The notes under the pieces: model-generated
The model's input: the letters and a program-made list of their open reading frames with translations, nothing else
Database searches by the model: none
Told to the model about the DNA's origin: nothing
Position numbers and translations under genes: made by a program
Origin: Sulfurimonas sp.
GTDB lineage: Bacteria; Campylobacterota; Campylobacteria; Campylobacterales; Sulfurimonadaceae
DNA length: 32,457 nucleotides
NCBI GenBank assembly: GCA_027082875.1
Contig: JALWTK010000005.1
Coordinates: 1-32,457 of the forward strand
Reading direction: 5' to 3'
In this document: piece by piece, positions 22,515-31,740 of the stretch
How positions within the stretch are numbered: the stretch's first letter is position 1
Layout: each line of letters starts with the position of its first letter

Positions 22515-24650
22515 TTACTCTGCTATCCCCATAATGAGTGGTGATTTTTTCCAGTTATCTCTAGGAAGGCGTTTATTGGCATTGACTGTGATGGCTAATT
22601 TTTTTCCAAAGACTTGCTCATAAGTCTGCATCACTAAAAGAATCTCACTATCTTGCCCAAAGATATCAATGTAAGAGTAGATGAAACTCTCAGCTATTTT
22701 TATTTTGCGTTTTGCCATGCTTGCTTTTATTTTAACATGAAAGGCAAGGCGAAGGAGGTCGCCTATCTTATCTACTCGCGTTTGCACATGGATAAGGGGA
22801 CCGAGTATCTTTTTTATCGCTTTTATATCCCCTTTAAGGGCAGCTTCTTCACACTGTTCCATCAGTTTAGCCCAGTGCTTCTCTAATAGCTGACTTAACT
22901 CATAGTCGTAAAGATTGAAACTCCCATCGAGTACCTCATAACAATGGATAAAGTCATTATTTTCATAATAATTTTTAAGATTCTTTACACGAAGTGTACA
23001 TTGGTAAAGTGAGTGTAACTCCTCTTTTATATCTGTCACAGGAAGGAGTTCTTTTATCGCCTCTGTCGCCTCTTTACTTCTACCTTGGCTGATAAGTTGT
23101 GTGATGTAGTTCAAACTTTTTTGGTTGGCACTCTCAAGTGCGAGGAGTGTAGGGATTTGTGAAAATATCTCATTTTTCTTTTTAAGCCTCTCTATAGTCT
23201 CATAATCTTGGGCATTTACTGCCTGTAAAAAGCTTATAAAATCACTGTTGTTTTTGAGGACAAGATTGAGCATAGGACGTTTGGAAAGTACAGTTGCATA
23301 GGGAGAGAGTATCTCTTTTGCAACATCTGTTCGTCCTATAAGTACCTGCTTTTGTGCAAAAGTATAGGCCTCTTTGAACTTCTCTTCCATTTTTTTGTAC
23401 TGTTTTGTATGCTTAAGGGCAGGGTGTTTGTGTGCTAGGGCATAGGCAAGTGTATTCTTTTTTTCAAGATAGAGATTAGTAAAACGCTGGTAGTGCTCAA
23501 AGGCACTAAACATCGCTTTTATATCGCTCTTTTTTTCTTCTATACCATCAAACATTTTGAGAAGTTTTCTTGCTTCTTTTGTATTGTGATCGATAAGGGC
23601 TGCTATTGCTTGGGTGTAGAGATTTTCATACATTACCTCTACACGTTTATGCTCACGAGTGCCCTGAAGCATTGGGTCTTGTGCGAGAAGTTTGTAGGCT
23701 ACATCGAGTTTTTTGTGTAGAAGGGCATTTTTGAGATCTTCTGTTGTTGGAAGTTTGACCTTATATATATCTCGATTTTCTAGTATCACTATGAGCTCGT
23801 ACTCTTTTGTAAGACAGATATGAGAGATCTCTTTGGAAAAGCTAAGATAGGCAGGTTTAATGATTTTGGCTTGAAGTGTATCGACAAGGGCGACACTCTT
23901 GGAGTGACCACTTACCAAAACATACTGCGGGTTTGGCATCACAATAAGAGAGTTTATTTTTCTAAAGGGTGCACTTATATGTTTTGTTGCTTGGTATTTT
24001 CTGAGAGAGTGAATAGAGAGCATACCATCAACATTTGCACTGATAATCTGAGAGCGGTTGAGGAACTCTAAGGCAACTATTTTGACCTTTGAAGCTTCTA
24101 TCTTTTGGCGAGAGGCATAGGAATTCATCCTTAGAATAATAATTTCACCACCATAACCAGTAGAAGCAAAAAGCTCATCTTTAAAAGCAAAAGCACTTAC
24201 GTAGTTTCTCTTTTTTGCACTCTCTTGTGTTTTATTATAGCCAAAGGAGCAGAGTCTAGAGAGCTGAGTCCGTCCATCGTAGCGATATTGTACAACTCGA
24301 CCATGTGTAGAACCAGCGACAAGATACTTGCTATTTGGCACAAAAGAGAGGAGGGTGATCTCTCCTTCAAAGGTACGAATCTTTTGTAAGAGCAATCTAC
24401 TCTTGATATCGATAATAGAGATGATATTAGCATTTGCAATGGCAAGAAGGTCACCTTTTGTAGTAAAAGCGGTTGCAGTTGTTTTGTAGTTGAGCTCCTC
24501 TAAAGAGAGATTCTCTTTTGTAGAACACTCTAAAGGTGAGTAGATTTTTGCACCATGAGTTTTGGTGATAAATGCGAGAGTATTATCTTCTAGGATAGTG
24601 GCTGTACTTATTTCAGAACGTGCCTTATAACACTCCTCTTTTGAAAACAT
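22515..24650 (-). CDS. WD40-type beta-propeller protein with helical C-terminal half
   Basis: 711 aa; I do not recognise a named family. Residues about 1-300 show repeated beta-propeller blades, with phrases such as LLAIANANIISIIDIKSRLLL, YLVAGSTHGRVVQYRYDGR, DELFASTGYGGEIIILR and YVLVSGHSKSVALVDT. Residues about 310-690 are alpha-helical and rich in Lys, Glu and Ala, with repeated units such as KKLDVAYKLLAQDPMLQG and EALIDHNTKEARKLLKMFDG that suggest a solenoid of helical hairpins. This is the form of a cytoplasmic scaffold. There is no signal peptide. It follows a 54-aa ORF by 8 bp and recJ, and converges on fliI. Whether it has a link to flagella is unknown. Confidence 0.7.
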   Translation of the reverse strand: MFSKEECYKARSEISTATILEDNTLAFITKTHGAKIYSPLECSTKENLSLEELNYKTTATAFTTKGDLLAIANANIISIIDIKSRLLLQKIRTFEGEITLLSFVPNSKYLVAGSTHGRVVQYRYDGRTQLSRLCSFGYNKTQESAKKRNYVSAFAFKDELFASTGYGGEIIILRMNSYASRQKIEASKVKIVALEFLNRSQIISANVDGMLSIHSLRKYQATKHISAPFRKINSLIVMPNPQYVLVSGHSKSVALVDTLQAKIIKPAYLSFSKEISHICLTKEYELIVILENRDIYKVKLPTTEDLKNALLHKKLDVAYKLLAQDPMLQGTREHKRVEVMYENLYTQAIAALIDHNTKEARKLLKMFDGIEEKKSDIKAMFSAFEHYQRFTNLYLEKKNTLAYALAHKHPALKHTKQYKKMEEKFKEAYTFAQKQVLIGRTDVAKEILSPYATVLSKRPMLNLVLKNNSDFISFLQAVNAQDYETIERLKKKNEIFSQIPTLLALESANQKSLNYITQLISQGRSKEATEAIKELLPVTDIKEELHSLYQCTLRVKNLKNYYENNDFIHCYEVLDGSFNLYDYELSQLLEKHWAKLMEQCEEAALKGDIKAIKKILGPLIHVQTRVDKIGDLLRLAFHVKIKASMAKRKIKIAESFIYSYIDIFGQDSEILLVMQTYEQVFGKKLAITVNANKRLPRDNWKKSPLIMGIAE

Positions 24651-24658
24651 AAGTTTTT

Positions 24659-24823
24659 CTAAAATCTACCAGTATACATTAAGTACTGGTACATTGGTTT
24701 GAGTATATACAGATCAAATGCGCACCTGATCCAGTGTGGAGCTAGGTCTTTGTAGTTAAACGCAACCATGATGGCATCACGGCGAGAAAGATTTGTTTTG
24801 TTGAGAAGGTCTTTTGCATTCAT
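24659..24823 (-). CDS. Small hypothetical ORF (54 aa) between recJ and the WD40 gene
   Basis: ATG at 24823, TAG at 24659-24661. The product is rich in aromatic and basic residues, beginning MNAKDLLNKTNLSRRDAIMV and ending YQYLMYTGRF; a Tyr/Met/Leu-rich second half could form an amphipathic helix. It fills what would otherwise be a 219-bp gap, lies on the same strand as its neighbours, and ends 8 bp before the WD40 gene. The ribosome site is weak. The composition looks protein-like and not random, but no homologue is recognised. Confidence 0.55.
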   Translation of the reverse strand: MNAKDLLNKTNLSRRDAIMVAFNYKDLAPHWIRCAFDLYILKPMYQYLMYTGRF

Positions 24824-24869
24824 AAAGATAGTCCAGTAGTTATATAAGATTATTTTACAAAGTTATCCC

Positions 24870-26453
24870 TTAATAAATCTTATTACAGAGGAGTTGTACA
24901 CTAATCTTACCGTTAAATTCGTTCTTAGCTACTGTATAAGAACAGCTTATCTTTTTATCTTCGGGCATCTCAAAAACTGTGCGAAACGCGATAATCTCTA
25001 GGGTCTTTTTCTGATGAGGATATTGTCGTACCTCTATGCGAGAGTGAGACTTATCTGCACCCATGAGTTTTATGCCTACAACTTCTGCATCTTTAAGTAG
25101 AAAAGATGGTCTAGCATTAGCTTCACCATAAGGCTCAAAACCCTCAAGAAGAGTGAGTAACTCAAGATCAATATCATCTGCATCGAGTATACCACTGACA
25201 GACTCTTTAGGGATAAAATCTTTAGGATCTATGCTTTTTGCAGTTTCATTTATAGCCTCTCTAAACGCGACAATATTTTCTACTTCTAGTCCAAGCCCAG
25301 CTGCCATTTTATGCCCACCAAACTTACTTAGATAGAACTCATTTGCTTTGATGAGCTCGTAGATACTTACATCACCGATACTTCGAGCACTTCCTTTGGC
25401 TAGACCATTCTCTTCACTTAAGACAATAGCCGGCTTACCAAACTTATCTACGAGCCTAGCTGCGACTATACCTACTACACCCTCATGCCACCCCTCACCG
25501 CTCACTACAGTGATAAGATCATCTTCATTGACAGAGTTCATAGCAGATTTTGTAGTCTCTGCTTCTGTCTCTTTACGAAGGTCATTGAGTTGAGTGAGGA
25601 GTTCATACTGTTTGTTTGCAGTGTAATTATCTTGAGCTGTGAAAAACTCTAATGCGATACTTGCATCTTCTAAACGCCCTGCAGAATTAAGTCGTGGGGC
25701 TATCTGAAACGCGATGTCTTCACTTGTTATCACTGACTTATCAAGTCTATCTCGTATGATGACAGAAGAGGGTCTGTCTGTAGTGCTTATGAGTTTGAGT
25801 CCCTCTTTGACAAGAGTACGGTTGATGTCTATAAGTGGCATAATGTCGGCAATAATAGCGATAGCTAAGATGTCTAAGAACTGCCTCATATCTATGCTGA
25901 GTCCTAACTCTTTTTTCACAAGCCCAAGGAGTAACCAAGCAACTTGTGCTCCGCATATTTCACTAAAAGGGTAAGAGCACTCTTTGAGTTTAGGGTCTAC
26001 AATGAAAGTAGCATCCGGTAAAATATCTCCTGGGGTATGATGATCAGTAATGATAAGTTCTATACCTCTTTGCTTACAAATATCAGCTGCTACAACTGCG
26101 GAGATACCATTGTCTACAGTGATAACTAAGTCGGTATCCACTCGCTCAAGCACTGTAGGACTTACTCCATAACCATCTCGAAAGCGGTTAGGGATGATAG
26201 CCTCAAGAGGGTAAGGAATCTGACGAAAGAAGTCCACCATGATAGCTGTAGAACTGACTCCATCGACATCATAATCACCGACTAAGGTTATTCTTTTGTT
26301 AGCACGGATAGCATCTGCTATTTTCTTTGCTGCATCACTTGCATTGTGTAGGAGGGCAGGGTTCGGAATATCTGAAAGTCGTTTCTCTTCTGTGCTAAAA
26401 CGCTGAGAGAGTAGGGTGTGAAGTTCTGATTTTGTAAGATTTGGTATATTCAT
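24870..26453 (-). CDS. recJ: Single-stranded-DNA-specific exonuclease RecJ
   Basis: 527 aa, slightly shorter than E. coli RecJ. A 5'-3' ssDNA exonuclease used in recombination and repair. DHH-family motifs are visible: VGDYDVDGVSS (motif I, about 58-68), VTVDNGISA (motif II), TDHHTPGD (the DHH motif), and VAARLVDKFGKPAIVL with KFGGHKMAAGL in the DHHA1 part. The C-terminal OB-like segment (YGEANARPSFLL onward) is present. It sits 97 bp downstream of pyrG on the same strand. Upstream are a hairpin and a short palindrome that may affect its expression. Confidence 0.94.
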   Translation of the reverse strand: MNIPNLTKSELHTLLSQRFSTEEKRLSDIPNPALLHNASDAAKKIADAIRANKRITLVGDYDVDGVSSTAIMVDFFRQIPYPLEAIIPNRFRDGYGVSPTVLERVDTDLVITVDNGISAVVAADICKQRGIELIITDHHTPGDILPDATFIVDPKLKECSYPFSEICGAQVAWLLLGLVKKELGLSIDMRQFLDILAIAIIADIMPLIDINRTLVKEGLKLISTTDRPSSVIIRDRLDKSVITSEDIAFQIAPRLNSAGRLEDASIALEFFTAQDNYTANKQYELLTQLNDLRKETEAETTKSAMNSVNEDDLITVVSGEGWHEGVVGIVAARLVDKFGKPAIVLSEENGLAKGSARSIGDVSIYELIKANEFYLSKFGGHKMAAGLGLEVENIVAFREAINETAKSIDPKDFIPKESVSGILDADDIDLELLTLLEGFEPYGEANARPSFLLKDAEVVGIKLMGADKSHSRIEVRQYPHQKKTLEIIAFRTVFEMPEDKKISCSYTVAKNEFNGKISVQLLCNKIY

Positions 26454-26492
26454 AAGGGTATTATAGGGTAAAAAAAGAAAGGGGTGTGAAAG

Positions 26493-26509
26493 TATGGCAA
26501 ATTGCCATA
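26493..26509. repeat. Short perfect palindrome upstream of recJ
   Basis: TATGGCAA-A-TTGCCATA, two 8-base arms around one A, 40 bases upstream of the recJ start. It could be a protein-binding operator or part of a pyrG 3' structure. Confidence 0.4.
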
Positions 26510-26516
26510 TTTATAT

Positions 26517-26541
26517 GTTCCATCCTCTCCAGAGGTGGAAC
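26517..26541 (-). terminator. Stem-loop downstream of pyrG
   Basis: Arms GTTCCA(T)CCTC and GAGGTGGAAC with a TCCA loop and a one-base bulge, 9 bp past the pyrG stop. A strong stem but no U-run follows on the minus strand, so it may only attenuate read-through into recJ. Confidence 0.5.
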
Positions 26542-26550
26542 TAAATATAG

Positions 26551-28170
26551 CTACTCCGCGTTTAAAGAAGCCTCAACAAACGCGAGTATAGAAGGATTTG
26601 GAGTCTGTAAGCGAGAAGTGAACTCTGGGTGGAACTGTACACCTAAGAACCACGGATGACCCTCTATTTCTACAGTCTCTATAAGACCATTTGATTCACC
26701 TGTTACTACCATACCAGCTTTTTCTAACTGCTCACGGTAAGCAGGATTTGCTTCGTAGCGGTGGCGGTGGCGTTCGTGGATAGTTTTTACACCATTGTAA
26801 GCTTTTTGGATGAGTGAGCCATCTTTTGTATCACATGGGTACTCACCTAAACGCAGAGTTCCTCCCATTGGAGATTCATGTGTACGAAGTTGTGCTCCAC
26901 CATTTTGGTCTAAGAAGTTATCTATAAGATAGATCATTGGGTGTGGTGTCTCTTCATCAAACTCTATAGAGTTTGCACCCTCAAGTCTGAGTACATTTCT
27001 AGCATACTCAACAAGTGTGAGTTGCATTCCAAGACAGATACCAAGATATGGTACTTTGTTCACACGTGCATACTCAATGGCTTGGATTTTCCCCTCAACA
27101 CCGCGAGAGCCAAAACCACCAGCAACTAAAACAGAGTCACAGTCAGCAAGCAGTGCTTGGGCACCTTTCTCCTCTATCTCCTCACTATCAACCCACTCGA
27201 TCTCAACACGAGTATCAAGGTGTGCTCCACAGTGGATAAGAGACTCAGTAAGAGACTTATATGCCTCTTTAAGCTCAAGATACTTTCCTACAAAACCAAC
27301 TACAGTTTTGTTTTTAGGCTGTACTATCTTTTTAACCAGTGTGTCCCACTCTTCCATATCAGGATTCAGCTCATCTAACTCTAGCTCTTTTGAAATAGAT
27401 TTGAGGATATTTTGACGTAAAAAAGTTACAGGAATATCATAAATAGTAGCCGCGTCAAGTGCTTCAATAACACAATCAGGATGTACATCACAACTCATAG
27501 CAAGTTTCTTTTTAAATGTCTTAGGGAGAGCATTTTCACTCCTAGCGATAATCATCTGTGGAGTGATACCGATACGGCGAAGCTCTTGGACTGAGTGCTG
27601 TGTAGGTTTTGACTTGAGCTCACCGGCCGCTTTAATGTAAGGGATAAGCGTCACATGTATGAAAAAAGTTCCCTCCACATCATCATCATGTTTCATCTGA
27701 CGAATAGCCTCCATAAAAGGAAGTCCTTCGATGTCACCAACAGTTCCACCAAGCTCAACGACTAAGATATCATGCCCTTCACCAGCAAGTTTGATACGGT
27801 TGACAATCTCACCAACGATATGAGGAATAACTTGAATAGTCTGCCCAAGATAACCACCAGCACGTTCACGTTCGATAACTGAAGAGTAGACTTGTCCCGT
27901 TGTAAAGTTTGCAGACTTTAAAAATGAAGCATCTAAGAAACGCTCATAGTTTCCGATGTCAAGGTCAGTCTCTGCCCCATCTTTTGTGACAAAAACTTCA
28001 CCATGCTCTAGTGGAGACATAGTTCCTGGGTCAACATTGATATATGGATCGATTTTGAGCATACCCACATCAAAACCAGAGTGTTTAAGAAGTGTACCTA
28101 CACTTGCTGCTGTGATTCCCTTACCAAGAGAGGATAAAACGCCACCGGTTACAAAGATGTATTTTGTCAT
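26551..28170 (-). CDS. pyrG: CTP synthase
   Basis: 539 aa, the typical length. Converts UTP to CTP with glutamine as nitrogen donor. The N-terminal synthetase half has [40 protein letters not shown] and [10 protein letters not shown]. The C-terminal class I glutaminase half has [10 protein letters not shown], with the nucleophilic Cys, and [11 protein letters not shown], with the His-Glu pair. GGAG precedes the ATG. TATAAT-like hexamers occur 24-41 bases upstream in a spacer shared with the divergent metalloprotease gene. A hairpin follows the stop. Confidence 0.97.
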   Translation of the reverse strand: MTKYIFVTGGVLSSLGKGITAASVGTLLKHSGFDVGMLKIDPYINVDPGTMSPLEHGEVFVTKDGAETDLDIGNYERFLDASFLKSANFTTGQVYSSVIERERAGGYLGQTIQVIPHIVGEIVNRIKLAGEGHDILVVELGGTVGDIEGLPFMEAIRQMKHDDDVEGTFFIHVTLIPYIKAAGELKSKPTQHSVQELRRIGITPQMIIARSENALPKTFKKKLAMSCDVHPDCVIEALDAATIYDIPVTFLRQNILKSISKELELDELNPDMEEWDTLVKKIVQPKNKTVVGFVGKYLELKEAYKSLTESLIHCGAHLDTRVEIEWVDSEEIEEKGAQALLADCDSVLVAGGFGSRGVEGKIQAIEYARVNKVPYLGICLGMQLTLVEYARNVLRLEGANSIEFDEETPHPMIYLIDNFLDQNGGAQLRTHESPMGGTLRLGEYPCDTKDGSLIQKAYNGVKTIHERHRHRYEANPAYREQLEKAGMVVTGESNGLIETVEIEGHPWFLGVQFHPEFTSRLQTPNPSILAFVEASLNAE

Positions 28171-28205
28171 TAAAAAGCTCCATATTTATATAAATTATAA
28201 ACGCG

Positions 28206-28211
28206 ATTATA
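28206..28211 (-). promoter_or_regulatory. Candidate -10 element of pyrG
   Basis: TATAAT on the minus strand, 36 bases before the pyrG ATG; a second copy of the hexamer lies at 28194-28199. Either could be used. Confidence 0.35.
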
Positions 28212-28269
28212 TACTAAAAGAGTTTAATTTCTTATGACACAAGGAAAGTTTCGCTATTATATAAGTAAA

Positions 28270-28275
28270 TATAAT
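28270..28275 (+). promoter_or_regulatory. Candidate -10 element of the M6 protease gene
   Basis: TATAAT 19 bases before the ATG at 28295, with an AGGAAAAGAG ribosome site between them. The leader would be very short, so another AT-rich hexamer slightly upstream (TATTATATAA at about 28254) is an alternative. Confidence 0.3.
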
Positions 28276-28294
28276 TTAGGAAAAGAGAATAAAT

Positions 28295-29698
28295 ATGAAA
28301 AGAGTTTTTAGTAGTTTTTTATTGGGCTTTACTTTAGTGATCTCAGTTGGATGTAGTGTTGATAATCATTATGATTCAAATAGTACAGAGAGTTTAGGAA
28401 CAGTTGTAGATGTCCAAAAAATTGTGATAGAAAAGGTTAATATTGATGTGCCTACCTTAGTGATAGTAATGAACTGGAATAATGAAACAGAAACCGGTAA
28501 TCAGCTATTATGGCATAATAAAATTTTTGATATGTCCGAGGGTGGAGCAAGTAGTGTTAACAGATGGTATGCTAATAATACAAATAATAATATAACTCTT
28601 GTACCAGTTGAGGAAACTGAAGGTACAGCGAATGATGGCGTGATTATGCTAGATATGGGGCAAAATCATTTTAATGAAGATAATGACCTTAACTTTAGAA
28701 ATACTTTTGTGAAACAAGCACTCTTAAGTCCAGTAATAACGAGTCATGTGAATTTTGCGAATTATGATAAAGATCAAAATGGATATATTAGTTCACAAGA
28801 GATGCAGATTATTTTTATAGTTGCTGGGGGAGAGCTCTCTTATGGTGGAGAGATAAGAAACTCTATCTGGGCACATTCATGGAATTTTGATGATGATACA
28901 AGACCTCCTATTGTAAATGGTATCACGCTCCTTGCCTATAGTAAAGATAAAAGTAAACTTGGTGCCTATGCGGCTTTTGGAGCAGAGCATAGAGAGTCTG
29001 ACACCAAAAGGCACAAGGCGACTATAGGAATTATGACTCATGAGATAGGGCATTCACTTTATGGATTACTAGATCTATATGATACTTCAACTGGAGGTTC
29101 GGGTCTTGGTGCTTATGATCTTATGAGTGATGGTGCCTGGGGCGAGAATAAAAATAGTCGATATCCTGGAGAGGTGCCTACACAATTTTCTACTTTTAGT
29201 AAAATAGGAGCTGCACAAGTTGCAAGTATAACAAAGGTTTCAGGAGAGAGTATAGATCTTAAGTGTAGTGCAAATGAGTTTATAAAACTGCCAACGGCAC
29301 AGACAAATGAGTACTTTTTAATAGAGTGTAGAGACACAAAGAGAGAAGATTCTGATAGTGCTTTTAATTACTTTGACCCAAAATTTCCAAAAGACAAACT
29401 TGTTGCTATCGCCTACCATGTTGATGAGTCAAAAAGAGAGCTTCAGGATCTACCAAACTCTGAAAATGGTAAACAAACAAGCACACATCACTATATGGTG
29501 AGTGTACTTGAAAAAGATACTTCTTCGTTAATGACAAATAAATCAGGTATCACTATAGACTATAATGATGTTTATACTGAAGGTGATATGATAGATAATG
29601 TAAAAATGAGCTCCTATTTTGGTGAGCCAGGCTTCTATGTAGAAGTGCGAAGTGCGAACTATGCGAAGAGAACAATGAACTTTAGAGTTTCAAAATAG
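28295..29698 (+). CDS. M6-family metalloprotease, probable lipoprotein
   Basis: 467 aa. The N-terminus is a lipoprotein-type signal (MKRVFSSFLLGFTLVISVGC, C20 the likely lipidated residue), so the protein should be membrane-anchored outside the cytoplasm. The zinc motif is THEIGHSLYGLLDLYD (H249, E250, H253, possible third ligand D260), followed by the family's GLGAYDLMSDGAWG. Upstream is a Ca-binding loop of EF-hand form, DKDQNGYISSQE (158-169), and IWAHSWNF. The propeptide domain usual ahead of M6 catalytic domains is missing; a protein resembling it is encoded separately 9 bp downstream. The substrate is unknown. Confidence 0.88.
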   Translation: MKRVFSSFLLGFTLVISVGCSVDNHYDSNSTESLGTVVDVQKIVIEKVNIDVPTLVIVMNWNNETETGNQLLWHNKIFDMSEGGASSVNRWYANNTNNNITLVPVEETEGTANDGVIMLDMGQNHFNEDNDLNFRNTFVKQALLSPVITSHVNFANYDKDQNGYISSQEMQIIFIVAGGELSYGGEIRNSIWAHSWNFDDDTRPPIVNGITLLAYSKDKSKLGAYAAFGAEHRESDTKRHKATIGIMTHEIGHSLYGLLDLYDTSTGGSGLGAYDLMSDGAWGENKNSRYPGEVPTQFSTFSKIGAAQVASITKVSGESIDLKCSANEFIKLPTAQTNEYFLIECRDTKREDSDSAFNYFDPKFPKDKLVAIAYHVDESKRELQDLPNSENGKQTSTHHYMVSVLEKDTSSLMTNKSGITIDYNDVYTEGDMIDNVKMSSYFGEPGFYVEVRSANYAKRTMNFRVSK

Positions 29699-29707
29699 GA
29701 GAAAAAG

Positions 29708-30091
29708 ATGAAAAAAATATTATTAACAGTAACACTACTACTAGCATTTACTGCCTTAGATGCAGCACCAGCAAGAGGGGGCTTACATACTTTTACGCAA
29801 GCAGATGGAAGAAGTTTTCAAGGTTATTTAAAGGGTGATGCAGCATTTCATTGGATAGAGAGTAATGGCTCTGTTGTACTTTTTAATAGAGTAGATAATA
29901 ACTACTACAAGGCTAAACTTAATAGTTCTGGAAAATTCGTAATGAGTAAAGAGAAAGTAATTTCTAAAAGTGAAAAGAGTCAATTAAACTTTAGAGCAAA
30001 AAGTGCTAACAAACATAGTTTAGATGAAGTACAAGCAAAGGCACTTCAAAAACTCCAAAGAGAATCAAGACAGGGTTCTCATCCAAGATGA
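29708..30091 (+). CDS. Secreted protein resembling a stand-alone M6 protease propeptide
   Basis: 127 aa with a clear Sec signal peptide (MKKILLTVTLLLAFTALDA, cleavage probably before APARGG). The mature part begins GLHTFTQADGRSFQGYLKGDAAFHWIESNGSVV, which follows the pattern of the N-terminal propeptide of M6/gingipain-type secreted proteases (a short beta motif around a GDxxFHWxE core). The C-terminal 40 residues are Lys/Gln-rich and probably helical. GGAG precedes the ATG. It lies directly behind an M6 protease gene that lacks this domain, so a trans-acting inhibitor or folding chaperone is a reasonable inference, not proven. Its stop overlaps the antiporter start (ATGA). Confidence 0.72.
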   Translation: MKKILLTVTLLLAFTALDAAPARGGLHTFTQADGRSFQGYLKGDAAFHWIESNGSVVLFNRVDNNYYKAKLNSSGKFVMSKEKVISKSEKSQLNFRAKSANKHSLDEVQAKALQKLQRESRQGSHPR

Positions 30092-31713
30092 TGGAAAACA
30101 CTCTTCTTTATGTCATAGTGGCATTAGGTATCTCTATCGTTCTTAATATTATTCTAAAAAAGATAGGTATTTCACAGATTATAGGCTATATTTTTACGGG
30201 TACTATTATAGTTTATGCCTTTGATCTTCGCGCTGCTGTACACTCTCATGAATTAGAGCTTCTTGGTGAATTTGGCATAGTCTTTTTGATGTTTACCATC
30301 GGTCTTGAGATATCTTTAGCAAAGATGGGAAGTATGAAGCAGGAGATTTTTGGAAATGGTCTCCTGCAAGTTGGACTTACCACTCTAGTAGTTTATTTAG
30401 GAGCACACTATCTTTTTGCATTGGATACAAAATCAGCCATCATAGTCGCACTTGCATTTTCTCTCTCTTCTACTGCTGTTGTACTCTCTTACTTGAAGAG
30501 TTCTAAGGAAATCTACACTCCTTATGGACAAAAAGCAACAGGTATACTCATTTTTCAGGATATCGCTGTTATTCCTATTTTGATTCTTATTGGGTTTTTA
30601 ACAAGTGAGGCAGGGGAGAGTATTTATGTTATTTTAGGACATACTCTTCTCTCTGCATTTATAGTACTTCTTTTACTTTTTGTGCTAGGAAAATATATAG
30701 TGACTTGGTTGCTTCACTTCTCAGCTTCTTCAGAACTTGATGAGCTTTTTATGGGTTCAGTACTTTTTATTGTTGTAGGTGCTTCACTTTTCGCATCTTT
30801 TATGGGGTTTACATACTCTCTGGGTGCATTTGTAGCAGGAATGGTTATCGCAGAGACTCGTTACCATCATAAAGTAGAAGCAGACATTGCTCCCTTTAAA
30901 GATATTCTACTAGGGACTTTCTTTGTAACAGTAGGGATGAAAGTAGATCTGAGTGTATTTATGAGTAATATAGGCACGATAGTTGGTCTTTTTGTTCTTG
31001 TTCTTGTGCTTAAGACACTACTCATCTACCTTGTACTTAAGTTTTCACAAAGTAGTGCAACTTCGCTCAAAACAGCACTCTCTCTTTCTCAGGTTGGAGA
31101 GTTTTCTTTTGTTATTTTTGCAGTTGCTTCAGCGGGAAATATTTTAGATAGCTCTTTAGTTTCCTTACTTGTGCTCGTAGTTATCTTCTCTATGGTGATT
31201 ACACCATTCTTCATTACTCGTATAAATGACTTTGTAGAAAGACTTATAAAAGAGAGTGATATCATAACAGATATGTCGCAATTGCAATCTCGGCAAAACC
31301 ATGTCATAGTCTGTGGATATAGTATTGTCGGTAAGTTTGTTACAAAGCATTTAGAAGAGTTTGATGCTCCTTATGTAGTTGTAGATAATTCAAATAAGCA
31401 TGTCAAAGAAGCCCTGAAAGATGATATCGAAGCTTACCTAGGGGATGCTTCAAAAGTGGCAATTTTAAATGCTCTTAACATAGAAAAAGCAGCAGCTATC
31501 ATAGTAACACTGGACAATATTGATAAAAAGCGCCTTATCTGTGAGAGTATATTAAAACACTCAAAAAATGCAAATCTTATAGTCAAGGTAGTCTCTTTAG
31601 AAGAGAAGAAAAAGCTTGCAGATTTAGATATAACAGTCATCGTTGATGGTAAGGTCGAAGTAGCCCGTGTTTTAGTAGAGCGTATGCTCTCTTGCCAGCT
31701 TTATAAACGCTAA
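30088..31713 (+). CDS. CPA2 monovalent cation:proton antiporter (KefB/KefC type)
   Basis: 541 aa. Residues about 1-375 contain 12-13 hydrophobic helices of the Na+/H+ exchanger fold, including GISQIIGYIFTGTII, FGIVFLMFTIGLEISL, ALAFSLSSTAVVLS, ILIFQDIAVIPILIL and LSLSQVGEFSFVIFA. From about residue 408 a TrkA-N/RCK domain starts with HVIVCGYSIVGKFVTKHLEE and an acidic residue at the end of the second strand (VVVDNS), typical of NAD(H) binding. It probably exports K+ or Na+ in exchange for protons under ligand control. The ATG at 30088 overlaps the upstream stop by four bases; a second ATG follows at once. A flagellin-like fragment lies downstream in the same frame. Confidence 0.9.
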   Translation: MMENTLLYVIVALGISIVLNIILKKIGISQIIGYIFTGTIIVYAFDLRAAVHSHELELLGEFGIVFLMFTIGLEISLAKMGSMKQEIFGNGLLQVGLTTLVVYLGAHYLFALDTKSAIIVALAFSLSSTAVVLSYLKSSKEIYTPYGQKATGILIFQDIAVIPILILIGFLTSEAGESIYVILGHTLLSAFIVLLLLFVLGKYIVTWLLHFSASSELDELFMGSVLFIVVGASLFASFMGFTYSLGAFVAGMVIAETRYHHKVEADIAPFKDILLGTFFVTVGMKVDLSVFMSNIGTIVGLFVLVLVLKTLLIYLVLKFSQSSATSLKTALSLSQVGEFSFVIFAVASAGNILDSSLVSLLVLVVIFSMVITPFFITRINDFVERLIKESDIITDMSQLQSRQNHVIVCGYSIVGKFVTKHLEEFDAPYVVVDNSNKHVKEALKDDIEAYLGDASKVAILNALNIEKAAAIIVTLDNIDKKRLICESILKHSKNANLIVKVVSLEEKKKLADLDITVIVDGKVEVARVLVERMLSCQLYKR

Positions 31714-31740
31714 GTAGTGGGGATAGAGATATTATCCCTG

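Noticed and set aside
29044..29095. Extra residue between the HExxH motif and the following Asp in the M6 protease as an inactivating change
   Set aside because: The spacing variant HExGHxxxGLxDLYD looks compatible with the family and all likely ligands are present.
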